Notes: generated by a model not told the origin, from the sequence alone. A stretch of DNA of 34,126 nucleotides from Gammaproteobacteria bacterium (GCA_003560975.1 PWJA01000085.1:1-34126), one strand, 5' to 3'. Shown: positions 1 through 8,812, counted from the stretch's first letter. Numbers and translations are program-made.

Positions 1-2244
1 ACCTACGGTCGCGACCAGGTCGCCCAGATCATCACCTACGGCACGATGGCCGCCAAAGCCGTCGTGCGCGACTGCGGCCGGGTCCTGGGCTACAACTACG
101 GCTTCGTCGACTCGATCGCCAAGCTGATTCCGAACAAGCTGGACATGACCCTGGCCAAGGCGCTCGACGAAGAGCCGGATCTCAAGCGCCGCTACGAGAA
201 CGAGGAAGACACCCGCTCGGTGCTGGACCTGGCCCGTTCGCTGGAAGGCCTGGCCCGCAACGCGGGCAAACACGCCGGCGGCCTGGTCATCGCGCCCGGC
301 CCGCTGACCGATTTCACGCCGCTCTACACCGAGCCCGACGGCCATTCCGTGCTGACCCAGTTCGACAAGAACGACGTCGAATCGGTTGGGCTGGTCAAGT
401 TCGACTTCCTGGGTCTGCGCAACCTGACCATCATCGACTGGGCCCTGCGCGCGGTCAACGAGCGCCGCGAAAGCGAAGGCCTGGAACAACTGGACTTCGA
501 CGACCTGCCCCTGGACGACACCAGGGCGTTTGCGCTGTTGCAGGCGGCCCATACGACGGCCGTCTTCCAGCTCGAATCGCCCGGCATGAAGGAGCTGCTG
601 CGCAAGCTCAAGCCCGACAGCTTCGACGACATCGTGGCCGCCGTCGCGCTGTATCGCCCCGGTCCGCTCGATGCCGGCATGGTCGATGAGTACATCAATC
701 GCAAGCACGGCAAAGCGCCGGTCAGATACCCCCACCCGCTGTGCGAGCCCATCCTCAAGCCGACCTACGGGGTGATCCTCTACCAGGAACAGGTCATGCA
801 GATCGCCCAGGAACTGGCCGGCTACAGCCTTGGCTCGGCGGATCTGCTGCGGCGCGCCATGGGCAAGAAAAAGCCCGAGGAAATGGAGCGGCAGCGCGAG
901 ATTTTCGTGCGCGGGGCGAGCGAGAACGACATCGACCAGGAGCAGGCCGACGCCATCTTCAACCTGATGGAGACCTTTGCCCGCTATGGTTTCAATAAAT
1001 CGCATTCGGTGGCTTATGCCCTGGTCGCGTACCACACGGCCTGGCTCAAGGCCCACTACCCGGCCGAGTTCATGGCCGCCGTGCTGTCGGCCGATCTGGA
1101 CAAGACCGACAAGATTGCCAACCTGATCGAAGACTGCAAGGCCATGGGCCTGGAAATCCTCCCGCCCGATCTGAACCGTTCCCGCTACCGCTTCCACGTG
1201 GAAGACGGCGCCATCCGCTTCGGGCTGGGCGCGATCAAGGGTGTGGGCCAGGGCGCCATCGAGAACCTGCTCGATATCCGCGAGCGGCTGGGAAAATTCG
1301 ATTCCCTGGGCCAGTTCTGCCGCGAAATCGATCTGGCCCGCCTGAACCGGCGAACCCTGGAAAGCCTGATTCGGGCCGGCGCCGGAGACTGCATCGATCC
1401 CAACCGGGCCGCGCTCATGCAGGCCTTGCCCGACATCCTGGCCGAAGCCGAACGATTCCAGAGCGACCGCGAGGCAGGACAGGCCAGCCTGTTCGGAGCC
1501 GGCGCAGGGGCCACCGACACCGCCAGCGCGGCGAACGCTCAGCGGCCGGCCGAGAACTTCCGCGCCCGGCCCTGGACCAACCTGCAGCGTCTGAAGGCCG
1601 AGCGCGAAACCCTGGGGCTGTACCTGTCCGGACACCCGCTCGACGATCTGCGCGAGGAACTGGCTGCGTTCACCAACATGGGCCTGGCCCAGCTGTCGGG
1701 CACCGCCCTGGGCGACAACGGCAACGGCCGGGGCAAGGGGCGCAACCGGGGCGTGGAAATGACCCTGGCCGGCATGGTGATGGCGGTTCGGAAACGTCCC
1801 GGCAAGGGCGCGTTCATCGCGCTCGACGACGGCACCGCCCGGATCGAGGTCGCGGTCTTCGATCGGCTGCTGAACCAGGTAGCCGATCGCCTGACCAACG
1901 ACGCGATCCTGGTGGTCCGCGGCCGCGTGGAGGCGGACGACTTTCGCGGCGGCGTGCGCATGGTCGCCGAGGAAATCCTGAGCATCGACGAGGCCCGGGC
2001 CCAGTTCGCGCGCGGCCTCGAAATCGACATCGAGACCGCCGCCGGGACCAGCCTGGACCGCGACCTGGCGGCCGCCCTGCAGCCCTATCGGTCCGGCACG
2101 ACCCCGGTGCTGGTGCGTTACCGCAACGATCGCGCCCAGGCCTTGATCCGACTCGGCGAGGACTGGCAGGTCATGCCTTCTGCCGAACTGCTGGCGGCCA
2201 TCGGGGGGCTGGAGGGAATCCGCTCGGCCCGCCTGAGGTACTAA
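1..2244 (+). CDS. dnaE: DNA polymerase III alpha subunit, C-terminal part (5' end outside window)
   Basis: This is the catalytic subunit of the replicative polymerase. The frame is open from base 1 (TYGRDQVAQI...), so about 747 C-terminal residues are present and the PHP domain and first catalytic aspartates lie outside the window. Visible are the polymerase-core motif VKFDFLGLR, whose Asp (codon 403-405) matches the third catalytic Asp of E. coli DnaE; the fingers segment LYQEQVMQIAQ with RRAMGKKKPEEM; and YGFNKSHSVAYALV. Further on are the QASLFG beta-clamp-binding motif (1480-1497) and an OB-fold (about 1756-1990, GVEMTLAGMV...ARIEVAVFD). Alignment to E. coli DnaE is continuous from memory. 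The stop overlaps the stop of the convergent minus-strand gene by 4 bp. Identity is secure. Confidence 0.97.
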   Translation, partial: TYGRDQVAQIITYGTMAAKAVVRDCGRVLGYNYGFVDSIAKLIPNKLDMTLAKALDEEPDLKRRYENEEDTRSVLDLARSLEGLARNAGKHAGGLVIAPGPLTDFTPLYTEPDGHSVLTQFDKNDVESVGLVKFDFLGLRNLTIIDWALRAVNERRESEGLEQLDFDDLPLDDTRAFALLQAAHTTAVFQLESPGMKELLRKLKPDSFDDIVAAVALYRPGPLDAGMVDEYINRKHGKAPVRYPHPLCEPILKPTYGVILYQEQVMQIAQELAGYSLGSADLLRRAMGKKKPEEMERQREIFVRGASENDIDQEQADAIFNLMETFARYGFNKSHSVAYALVAYHTAWLKAHYPAEFMAAVLSADLDKTDKIANLIEDCKAMGLEILPPDLNRSRYRFHVEDGAIRFGLGAIKGVGQGAIENLLDIRERLGKFDSLGQFCREIDLARLNRRTLESLIRAGAGDCIDPNRAALMQALPDILAEAERFQSDREAGQASLFGAGAGATDTASAANAQRPAENFRARPWTNLQRLKAERETLGLYLSGHPLDDLREELAAFTNMGLAQLSGTALGDNGNGRGKGRNRGVEMTLAGMVMAVRKRPGKGAFIALDDGTARIEVAVFDRLLNQVADRLTNDAILVVRGRVEADDFRGGVRMVAEEILSIDEARAQFARGLEIDIETAAGTSLDRDLAAALQPYRSGTTPVLVRYRNDRAQALIRLGEDWQVMPSAELLAAIGGLEGIRSARLRY

Positions 2245-3194
2245 AAGCCCGCGGCCCGCCAGTCTCGATTGATCAACAGTTTTCCGCTGGCGTAGCAGGC
2301 GTTGAGAAACACCGATACGTTGGCCTCGGGCTGACCCGATTCGGCAATCAGTTCGGTCAGGTCCACCGGACCCCGCAAGAGAATCTGGGCGAGACGATGC
2401 AGGGACTCGTTCTGCATCGCCTCCGACGGAACCTGCGCGAGCATGAACTGCAGCTCGGCGTTCAGATCGGGATGCAGGCGACCCGGCAGCTGGGCCAGAC
2501 CGGCGTACCATTTCAGCTCGCTCAGCGGTCGTTGGCGGTGTCCCTGGATCCGCTCGACCAGCTCGGCGCTGGTCAGTGACACTCCCGCCGAATCCGGCAA
2601 TGGACGAGCGAACTGGCCGGGATCGAGATCGCCAATCGAGCCATCGTAAAACCAGGCGCCCGAGCCCGGATCGATCAGCAGCAGCGGCCAGCCCGACTCG
2701 GTCAGAACCACCGGACCCTGCCAGGTCTGACGACGCAAGTGGTCGGCCAGGGTCAGTCGGGCCGCTTCCATGGGCGTGGGAACCGCCCTGGCGCTTGCGT
2801 CTTCGGCGACACCGCCCTCGGCCGGCGAACCGTCAGCGGCGCTCTCCGGCACCGAACCGGCCGACGCAGCCGTCTCGCCTGCGGCCAGTCGGTTCAGGAG
2901 GCCCAGAAACTCGCGCGCCCGCAGCGGTTTGAGCAACAGCGAATCGGCCGCGAAGTGCTTGTCGACGCTCAGCGCAACCAGCCGGGTCGAGTGCTTGTGC
3001 AGTTCCGACCACGACTCCCGCCCCTGCTCGGAATCCACGTCAATGATCGTGACGTCTCCGCCAACGCCATCCTGCAGTTCCCAAAGCACGCCGCTGCTGC
3101 GCCCGTTGACCAGGTTGAGCAACGAACGCATCACCATGCGATCCTTGGCCCCGGCATGGATTACGGACAAGTACAGGGTTTCGGTTTCGGGCAT
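2241..3194 (-). CDS. Hypothetical protein with receiver-like N-terminus
   Basis: A 317-residue protein I cannot assign to a named family. Residues 1 to about 105 alternate hydrophobic strands and helices (LYLSVIHAG, VTIIDVDSE, TRLVALSVD, LLKPLRAREFLGLL), like a response-regulator receiver fold; LLKPLR resembles the conserved Lys-Pro region, but the acidic phosphorylation site is not clearly placed. An Ala/Ser/Glu/Pro-rich linker (about 106-140) follows, then a C-terminal region that includes a helical, winged-helix-like end (HRLAQILLRGPVDLTELIAESG). It may be a degenerate receiver joined to an effector, but that is inference. It lies 79 bp downstream of the methylthioinosine phosphorylase gene on the same strand, so it could be the tail of that operon. 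Its stop overlaps the dnaE stop. Confidence 0.75.
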   Translation of the reverse strand: MPETETLYLSVIHAGAKDRMVMRSLLNLVNGRSSGVLWELQDGVGGDVTIIDVDSEQGRESWSELHKHSTRLVALSVDKHFAADSLLLKPLRAREFLGLLNRLAAGETAASAGSVPESAADGSPAEGGVAEDASARAVPTPMEAARLTLADHLRRQTWQGPVVLTESGWPLLLIDPGSGAWFYDGSIGDLDPGQFARPLPDSAGVSLTSAELVERIQGHRQRPLSELKWYAGLAQLPGRLHPDLNAELQFMLAQVPSEAMQNESLHRLAQILLRGPVDLTELIAESGQPEANVSVFLNACYASGKLLINRDWRAAGF

Positions 3195-3230
3195 CAGGCG
3201 TTGACCATCATTCGACTATTGAACCACCAC

Positions 3231-3246
3231 ATCCTCCCCCGAGGAT
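3231..3246. other. Short inverted repeat between two minus-strand genes
   Basis: ATCCTC, a CCCC loop, then GAGGAT: a perfect 6-bp stem in the 79-bp gap between the methylthioinosine phosphorylase stop and the receiver-like gene. No T tract follows on either strand, so it is a weak attenuator or processing-hairpin candidate at best. Confidence 0.3.
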
Positions 3247-3273
3247 AGCCGAAACCAGGATGCACAGGAGTCA

Positions 3274-4014
3274 TCACGCCAGCAGGCCGGGCGAGAATCG
3301 CCGGAGCACGGCGGCCACGCGCTCCATTGCCCGCTGCAAAACCCGGTGGATTTCATCGATACTGATCGGGTCGGCCTGCAGCCCGGCCCCGGGATTGGCC
3401 ACTACGCACAGGCTCGCGTAATCCAGCCCGGCCTCGCGCGCCAGAGCCGCCTCGGGCATGGCCGTCATGCCGACCAGCGTGCAGCCGTCTGCGGCCAGGC
3501 GCGCCACCTCCGCGGCCGTCTCCAGACGCGGACCCTGGGTTGCGCCGTAGCAGCCGCCATCGACCAGCTCGATATCGGCGGCGGCAGCCGCGGCAAGCAG
3601 GCCGCGCCGGGTCGGCCCGGCGAAGGGGTCGGCGAACTCGATGTGCTCCAACGGTGCCTCGGCATCGTCGCTGAACGTATGCACCCTGCCCCAGGTGTAG
3701 TCAATCAGCTGGTCGGGCAGCACCAGCGCCCCGGCTGGCAGGTCCGGACTGACCGCTCCCACGGCATTCAGCGCGATGACGTGCCGGACACCGAGGGCCT
3801 TGAGCGCGGCGATGTTGGCGCGGTAGTCGATCCGGTGCGGCGGGATTCGATGCGGGCGCCCGTGGCGAGCGAGAAACCAGGCCTCCATGGCGCCCAGGTC
3901 AACCCGCACCGGCTCGGCCGACGGCGCGCCCCAGCGCGTCGAGGAGTTGCCGGACTCGACCGGCTCGAACAGATCGAGCGCGCCGGTGCCGCCGATCACG
4001 CCCAGCCGGCTCAT
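3274..4014 (-). CDS. S-methyl-5'-thioinosine phosphorylase (MTAP/PNP family)
   Basis: A 246-residue member of the purine nucleoside phosphorylase / MTA phosphorylase family. The N-terminal phosphate-binding GGTGALDLFEP, RHGRPHRIPPHRIDYRANI, the ALNAVGAV core and the GPRLET and VGMTAMPEA substrate-pocket segments are all visible. In Pseudomonas the homologue next to nagZ (PA3004) cleaves 5'-methylthioinosine to hypoxanthine and methylthioribose-1-phosphate. Here the same nagZ neighbourhood, plus an adjacent hypoxanthine phosphoribosyltransferase overlapping by 4 bp (ATGA), supports that specificity over methylthioadenosine. It would act in the cytosol in recycling the polyamine by-product. MTA phosphorylase is the alternative; residues alone do not settle it. 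Confidence 0.88.
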   Translation of the reverse strand: MSRLGVIGGTGALDLFEPVESGNSSTRWGAPSAEPVRVDLGAMEAWFLARHGRPHRIPPHRIDYRANIAALKALGVRHVIALNAVGAVSPDLPAGALVLPDQLIDYTWGRVHTFSDDAEAPLEHIEFADPFAGPTRRGLLAAAAAADIELVDGGCYGATQGPRLETAAEVARLAADGCTLVGMTAMPEAALAREAGLDYASLCVVANPGAGLQADPISIDEIHRVLQRAMERVAAVLRRFSPGLLA

Positions 4015-4586
4015 CGACGCTCCTCCGGCGGCACGGGCTCGGCGGGCAGCGCCCAGATCTCGTCAAGCTGGCGCCAATAGCCGTGCCAGTCCATGCCGCA
4101 GCCGAACACGTAGCGATCCGGTACCGACAATGCGGCGTCGTCGACCCAGTCGCGAGCCAGACCCCGGGCGTGGTCCTTGACCGTCAATACCGCCGTAAGC
4201 ACGTCTTCCGTACCCTCTTGGAGCAATTTGTCGCGAACGGCCTGAAGGGTATAGCCTTCGTCGAATATATCGTCCACCAGCAACACGGTGCCGGTCAGGC
4301 GCTCCGGCCAGCGCACCCAGTGCAGATCGCCGGCGCTGGTTCGCCCACGGTAGCGGGTCGCGTGCACGTAGTCCATCAGCAGCGGCCGCTGCATGCGCCG
4401 GGCCAGTTCCACCGCCGGGTACATCCCGCCGTTCATGAGCGTCAGCAGGGTGACCCGTTCCCGGTCGCGCAGCCGATCGGTCAAGCGGGCGGCCTGCCCG
4501 TCGAGCGCCAGCGCAACGTCAGCCGAGCTGACGATTCGCGTCGCACCGGCCGGCCATTGGCCCGGCCACTGCTCAGCGCGACTCAT
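4011..4586 (-). CDS. hpt: Hypoxanthine-guanine phosphoribosyltransferase
   Basis: This type I phosphoribosyltransferase (191 residues) converts hypoxanthine or guanine plus PRPP to IMP or GMP. The PRPP-binding loop VLLVDDIFDEGYT is complete, preceded by the TLMNGGMYPAVEL loop and the basic RYRGRTSAG flexible-loop region that covers the active site. The C-terminal PDRYVFGCGMDWHGYWR segment is where this family stacks the purine base. Its start lies inside the end of the MscS gene (14-bp overlap) and its stop overlaps the phosphorylase start by ATGA, so translation is probably coupled. The pairing gives a direct route from methylthioinosine to IMP. Confidence 0.92.
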   Translation of the reverse strand: MSRAEQWPGQWPAGATRIVSSADVALALDGQAARLTDRLRDRERVTLLTLMNGGMYPAVELARRMQRPLLMDYVHATRYRGRTSAGDLHWVRWPERLTGTVLLVDDIFDEGYTLQAVRDKLLQEGTEDVLTAVLTVKDHARGLARDWVDDAALSVPDRYVFGCGMDWHGYWRQLDEIWALPAEPVPPEERR

Positions 4587-5703
4587 CGAGGGCCTCCTGT
4601 TCCTCCTGTTCCCGCGCCATCCGTTCGGCCTGCTCGAGTTTCACCGTTCGAGTCGGGAAGGCGATCTCGGCACCGTGCGAGGCAATGATCTCGCCGATTT
4701 TCAGCAAAACGTCTTCGCGGACGGCATGGTAGATCGTCCACACCTTGGTGTGGGTAAAGCAATAGACCATGATGTCGAGCGAATGCGGCCCGTAGACATT
4801 GAAGTGGACCATCGTGGTCTGGCTGGTGTCGAGGTCTTCGTGGGCCAGAATCATGGCCCGGATATCGTCGACGACGGCCGGCAGCACGTGCTGATCCTCG
4901 TAGCGGATCCCGACGTGTTCGAAGATCCGGCGGTGGGTCATGCGCGAAGGGTTTTCAACCGTGATCGTGGCAAAGGTCGCATTGGGGACGTACATCGGCC
5001 GCTTGTCGAACTTGCGGATGGTGGTCATGCGCCAGCCGATTTTCTCGACCGTACCCTCGATCTCCTGGTCCGGCGAGCGCACCCAGTCCCCGACCGAGAA
5101 GGGCCGGTCCATGAACACCATGAAACCGCCGAAGAAATTCGCCAGCAGATCGCGCGCGGCCAGACCGACCGCGATCCCGCCGACGCCGCCGGCGGCGAGG
5201 AAGCCGGAAATCGGGATTTCCAGGATGCTCAGCGTGGTCAGCGCGCCGGTCAGAACGACGGCAATCCGGACGATCCGGGCCAGAACGCTGGTCGTGGTGA
5301 TGTCGAAGGATTCGTTGCGCTTGATCCGTTCGGCCACGTAGGCGCGCTCGAAGCCGGTGGTCAGACGGAAAAAGAACCAGGTCGCGGCGACCACCAGCCC
5401 CAGCTGCTGCAGGGCGGCAAGAAATTCGCCGGAGAAGTAGACCATCTCGGTGTGCGGAGTCATCACGCGCGCCGCCATCACCAGGCCCTGCCACCAGATC
5501 AGCAGCGAGATCGGCCGCTTGCCCGCATAGACGATCGCGTCGTCCCAGTGGCGCCGGGTCTTGCTGGCGAACTGCTCGAGGCGATTGATGAAGTGACGAT
5601 ACAGAAACTCCAGCAACAAGGCCGCCAGGATGACGAGAAAGGCCTGCAGCACCCAGCCCGGTATGCCGACCGTTCCTCCAATGGTTTCGAGATATTCCGT
5701 CAT
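4573..5703 (-). CDS. MscS-family mechanosensitive channel
   Basis: A small-conductance mechanosensitive channel of the inner membrane, thought to open under hypo-osmotic tension. The frame extends upstream, but the ATG at 5703 (MTEYLETIGG) is chosen because it overlaps the nagZ stop as ATGA; that gives 376 residues. An N-terminal hydrophobic helix (VLQAFLVILAALLLEFLY) is followed by two to three further membrane segments. The pore-lining helix is typical: GFLAAGGVGGIAVGLAARDL, then LANFFGGFMVFMDRPFSVGDWV. The cytoplasmic beta domain has the usual EGTVEKIGWRMTTIRK. The C-terminus is charged (EQEEQEALDESR). No extra sensory domain is seen, so this is an MscS/YnaI-like protein of unknown gating threshold. 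Confidence 0.92.
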   Translation of the reverse strand: MTEYLETIGGTVGIPGWVLQAFLVILAALLLEFLYRHFINRLEQFASKTRRHWDDAIVYAGKRPISLLIWWQGLVMAARVMTPHTEMVYFSGEFLAALQQLGLVVAATWFFFRLTTGFERAYVAERIKRNESFDITTTSVLARIVRIAVVLTGALTTLSILEIPISGFLAAGGVGGIAVGLAARDLLANFFGGFMVFMDRPFSVGDWVRSPDQEIEGTVEKIGWRMTTIRKFDKRPMYVPNATFATITVENPSRMTHRRIFEHVGIRYEDQHVLPAVVDDIRAMILAHEDLDTSQTTMVHFNVYGPHSLDIMVYCFTHTKVWTIYHAVREDVLLKIGEIIASHGAEIAFPTRTVKLEQAERMAREQEEQEALDESR

Positions 5704-6731
5704 TGCTCGTTTTGACTCAACAGACTCAGTGATTCTCGCCAGGCGCGAAACTCCGGCACCAGCAGTTGTTCGGTCATGCTCGACAGGGCCCGACCGTGAA
5801 GCCGCCCCAGGGTCTCCGCATTCAGCCCCGGCAGATCCGGGTTTTTCGTCAGGACTTGCATTGCCGAATCGGGATTGCACACCAGGACCAGGTCACAGCC
5901 GGCGTCCAGCGCGGCGGCGAGGCGATCGTCCAGATCCCCGACCGGACCCGCCCCGGCCATGTCCAGATCGTCCGACACGACCAGTCCGGCGAATCCCAGG
6001 CCGCGGCGCAGTTCCCCGCCGATCCAGCGCGAGGAAAACCCGGCCGGCAGCGGGTCCACTGCCGGATAGCGAACGTGGCCCATCATCACCGCGCTCAGTT
6101 TGTCGACCAGGCGCGCGAACGGCAGCAGATCCACCTCCAGCGCCTCTCGCGGGCGCGGATCGGTCACCACCTCGAGGTGCGAGTCCGCCACCACCGAGCC
6201 ATGGCCGGGAAAATGCTTGGCGCAGGCGGCCATGCCCGCGTCTTTCATTCCGGCCAAATAGTAACCGCCCAGGTCGGCGACCGTGGCCGGATCGCGCGAC
6301 ATCGCCCGATCACCGATGACCCGACTGCCGCGATCCAGATCCAGCACCGGCGCCCAGCTCAGGTCCACGCCCAGACCAAGCATTTCGGCGGCCATGACGC
6401 GTCCGTGCCGATAGGCCAGGTCGCGCGCCCGATCGGGGCGGCGCTCAAACCACTTCCCGAGCAGCCCCAGGGGCGGCAAAGGCGTCAGCTCCGGGGCACG
6501 AAAGCGCTGCACGCGTCCGCCCTCCTGGTCGACCGTGACCAGCAGCCGCGGCGCTTTCAGGGCCCGGATTTCGGCCACCAGTTCGCGGATCTGGGCGACC
6601 GAGGCGAAGTTGCGCGAAAACAGGATCACCCCGCCCACCGCGGGGTGGCCGAGCAGCTCGCGCCAAGCCGGATCCAGGGCGAGGCCCTCGAATCCGACGA
6701 TCAGGCGGCCTGTAGTGGCTGCGGCGGTCAT
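5700..6731 (-). CDS. nagZ: Beta-N-acetylhexosaminidase (peptidoglycan recycling)
   Basis: A cytosolic glycoside hydrolase family 3 enzyme of 343 residues, which removes GlcNAc from 1,6-anhydromuropeptides. Family motifs are in order: GGVILFSRNF, VTVDQEGGRVQRF, the KHFPGHGSVVADSHLEV His/Asp acid-base loop and the nucleophile region VVSDDLDMAG. There is no signal peptide, as expected for NagZ. It overlaps rlmD upstream (6728-6731) and the MscS gene downstream by ATGA quartets, placing it mid-operon. In organisms with an inducible AmpC, NagZ makes the inducer; no ampC or ampR is seen here. Confidence 0.95.
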   Translation of the reverse strand: MTAAATTGRLIVGFEGLALDPAWRELLGHPAVGGVILFSRNFASVAQIRELVAEIRALKAPRLLVTVDQEGGRVQRFRAPELTPLPPLGLLGKWFERRPDRARDLAYRHGRVMAAEMLGLGVDLSWAPVLDLDRGSRVIGDRAMSRDPATVADLGGYYLAGMKDAGMAACAKHFPGHGSVVADSHLEVVTDPRPREALEVDLLPFARLVDKLSAVMMGHVRYPAVDPLPAGFSSRWIGGELRRGLGFAGLVVSDDLDMAGAGPVGDLDDRLAAALDAGCDLVLVCNPDSAMQVLTKNPDLPGLNAETLGRLHGRALSSMTEQLLVPEFRAWRESLSLLSQNEQ

Positions 6732-8056
6732 GATCGCTCGAACAGGGCGATGGACTCGACGTGGGCGGTATGCGGAAACATGTCGGCGATTCCGGCGCTG
6801 ACCAGGCCGTAGCCATGGTCGCGCACCAGCGCCCCGGCATCCCGGGCCAGGGTGGCCGGGTTGCAGGAAACATACAGCACCCGGCGCGCACCGCTGGCCG
6901 CAACCACGGGCAGAATCTCGAGGGCGCCCGACCTCGGCGGATCAATCAAGACACCATCAAATTGCATTTGAAACCAATCAGTTGCTGAAACATCTTCAGA
7001 AAGATCGGCAACTTCAAAACGGGTATTTTCGATTCCGTTGCGGGCGGCGTTGGCGCGCGCCGCATCGATCAGGGATGCCACCCCCTCCACCCCGACCACC
7101 GTGGCCGCGAAGCGCGCCAGAGCAAGACTGAAGTTGCCGAGACCGCAAAACAGGTCAAGAACGCGATCGGACGGCCCGGGCGCCAGCAGCTCGATTGCCC
7201 TGGCGATGAGTTTCTGATTCATCTCGGCGTTGACCTGGACGAAATCCTGGGGGTGGAAGTTCAGGGTCAGGTCCAGGTCGTCGATCCGATAGTCCAGCTG
7301 GTGCTGCTCCGGCCACAGCAAATGGACGGTATCCGGGCCCTTGGACTGCAGATAGACGGCGATGCCCTCTTCGTCCGACCAGCCCTTCAATATCATCAGG
7401 TCCGCCGGCTCGAGCGGCCGCAGGTGGCGGATGACGATCGCCGAGCCGGCGTCGCCGCTGGCCGTTTCGATCTGCGGCACAGCGTCGGCCACGCTCAGCC
7501 GGCCGAGCAGGTTCGACAGACTCTCCAGGCGTTGACCGAAGTCCGGATGGAGAACGCGACAGTGGCCGACGTCGGCCACGAACCGCCCCTGCTTTTCGCG
7601 GAACCCCACCAGCACCCGCCCCTTGCCGTCCACCCAGCGCGCGCTCAGCCGGGCGCGGCGGCGATACCCCCAGGGCGTTCCTGTCAGCGGCTCCAGCCAC
7701 TCCCGCGGCGTCACGCCTCCGATCCGCTCGAGGTTGTCGACCAGGCGCTTGTGCTTGAAACGAACCTGGGCCGCGTACTCCAGGTGCTGCAGGGCGCAGC
7801 CGCCGCACTGCTCGAACCATGGGCAGGGCGGTTCAACGCGCTCGGCCGAGGCCTGCACGAGTTCGGTGCAGACGGCTTCGTCAAAGCGGCGGTTGCGGGC
7901 GATCAGGCGGGCATTGACGACTTCACCGGGCAGTGCTCCGTGAACGAAGACCGCCTTGTCGCCGACCCGACCCACCCCGCGCCCGTCGTGGCTGAGGTCG
8001 CTGATTGCAACAGTGATCGGCTCCGCCGGCAGGCGGCGGCGTTGTCTTCGTCCCAT
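6728..8056 (-). CDS. rlmD: 23S rRNA (uracil-1939-C5) methyltransferase
   Basis: A 442-residue SAM-dependent RNA methyltransferase. It begins with a TRAM RNA-binding domain (about 12-70). Four cysteines that bind a 4Fe-4S cluster follow: C78, C84 and C87 (PCPWFEQCGGC) and C166 (GHCRVLH), the E. coli RlmD arrangement. The SAM site is VLDLFCGLGNFSLALA, the catalytic Cys is C398 in VLYVSCNPATLARDA, and DPPRSG is present. The length matches the family. It is probably the first gene of the overlapping cluster running to the phosphorylase. A patch near 6941-7035 is strikingly AT-rich yet leaves the protein intact (see findings). Confidence 0.95.
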   Translation of the reverse strand: MGRRQRRRLPAEPITVAISDLSHDGRGVGRVGDKAVFVHGALPGEVVNARLIARNRRFDEAVCTELVQASAERVEPPCPWFEQCGGCALQHLEYAAQVRFKHKRLVDNLERIGGVTPREWLEPLTGTPWGYRRRARLSARWVDGKGRVLVGFREKQGRFVADVGHCRVLHPDFGQRLESLSNLLGRLSVADAVPQIETASGDAGSAIVIRHLRPLEPADLMILKGWSDEEGIAVYLQSKGPDTVHLLWPEQHQLDYRIDDLDLTLNFHPQDFVQVNAEMNQKLIARAIELLAPGPSDRVLDLFCGLGNFSLALARFAATVVGVEGVASLIDAARANAARNGIENTRFEVADLSEDVSATDWFQMQFDGVLIDPPRSGALEILPVVAASGARRVLYVSCNPATLARDAGALVRDHGYGLVSAGIADMFPHTAHVESIALFERS

Positions 8057-8118
8057 TCGGAGCGCCTGATTGGTTCATGCGAATCGGCCGGCCGCTGGCG
8101 CGCGCCGGCCGATCCGGA

Positions 8119-8703
8119 TCATTTCTGTGTCCAGGAGCCGTCCGACTGCTGGTAGTGCCAGCCCGACCGCGCGTTGGCGATCCACTGCCGGGCGAAGGTC
8201 TCGCGGATTTCTTCCTCCCACTCCGGATGACCGTTGGCAACGGCGATCTCCCGGTAGACGGCGCGGCGATCGCTGTTTTCCTCGCCCACCACGCGTTCGA
8301 GATTTCGCCGCTCCGCCAGCGCGACGGCGCCGCGATCGCGAATGGCGATCAAACCATCGTTGTCCAGCCCGATGGCGCCGGCATCCAGCCAATCGGCCAG
8401 GTGCTGTCGATGGCGCTCGGCCATTCTTTGCTTGATCGACTGGATTTGCGGGGTATCGATGTTGATGTTCGGCGCCTGCGCGTGCGCGGAGGCGATCAAC
8501 AGGTCCGACCAGCGAAAACCCGTCGCCGGCGGATCGGACGGCGCTTCCGGCGCGCTTCGGGGGTCATCGCCGAGCACGTCCTGAATGAAGCGGTCAGCAG
8601 CGCGCTCCGCGGCGGCTTCCGGAAAGTAGACGTTGATCGTCACGCACGCCGCCAGCATCAGCACGGCGGCAATCGAGAACAGATTCATCACACGAAGGGT
8701 CAC
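8119..8703 (-). CDS. YdbL-like DUF1318 lipoprotein
   Basis: A 194-residue predicted lipoprotein. The GTG at 8703 is chosen because AGGAG sits 7 nt upstream; an internal ATG at 8688 is the alternative. The signal segment ends in the lipobox LMLAAC, and the CVTINVYFPEAAAERAADRFI that follows is the hallmark of the YdbL/DUF1318 family. The remainder is charged and helical (IQSIKQRMAERHRQHL). In enterobacteria ydbL sits next to a large AsmA/TAM-like protein gene (ydbH) and a small lipoprotein gene (ynbE); neither is in this window. It is longer than E. coli YdbL because of a linker after the lipobox and a C-terminal tail. Its molecular role is not known to me. Confidence 0.85.
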   Translation of the reverse strand: MTLRVMNLFSIAAVLMLAACVTINVYFPEAAAERAADRFIQDVLGDDPRSAPEAPSDPPATGFRWSDLLIASAHAQAPNINIDTPQIQSIKQRMAERHRQHLADWLDAGAIGLDNDGLIAIRDRGAVALAERRNLERVVGEENSDRRAVYREIAVANGHPEWEEEIRETFARQWIANARSGWHYQQSDGSWTQK

Positions 8704-8812
8704 GACATGCTCCTGACGGCCCTGAGCCGTTTATGTATGGTCAAGCGTCATGCTGCGCCACGGCGCTTGAACCGAGACTGAATAGTGTATCCCACCCGCG
8801 CCCGCGCGCGGC

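Noticed and set aside
3231-3246. Intrinsic terminator after the phosphorylase gene
   Set aside because: The stem is only 6 bp and no T tract follows, so it is listed only as an inverted repeat.
4393-5715. 440-codon plus-strand open frame opposite the MscS gene
   Set aside because: It is an antisense shadow with Asp/Arg/Gly-rich composition. The MscS frame is conserved throughout.
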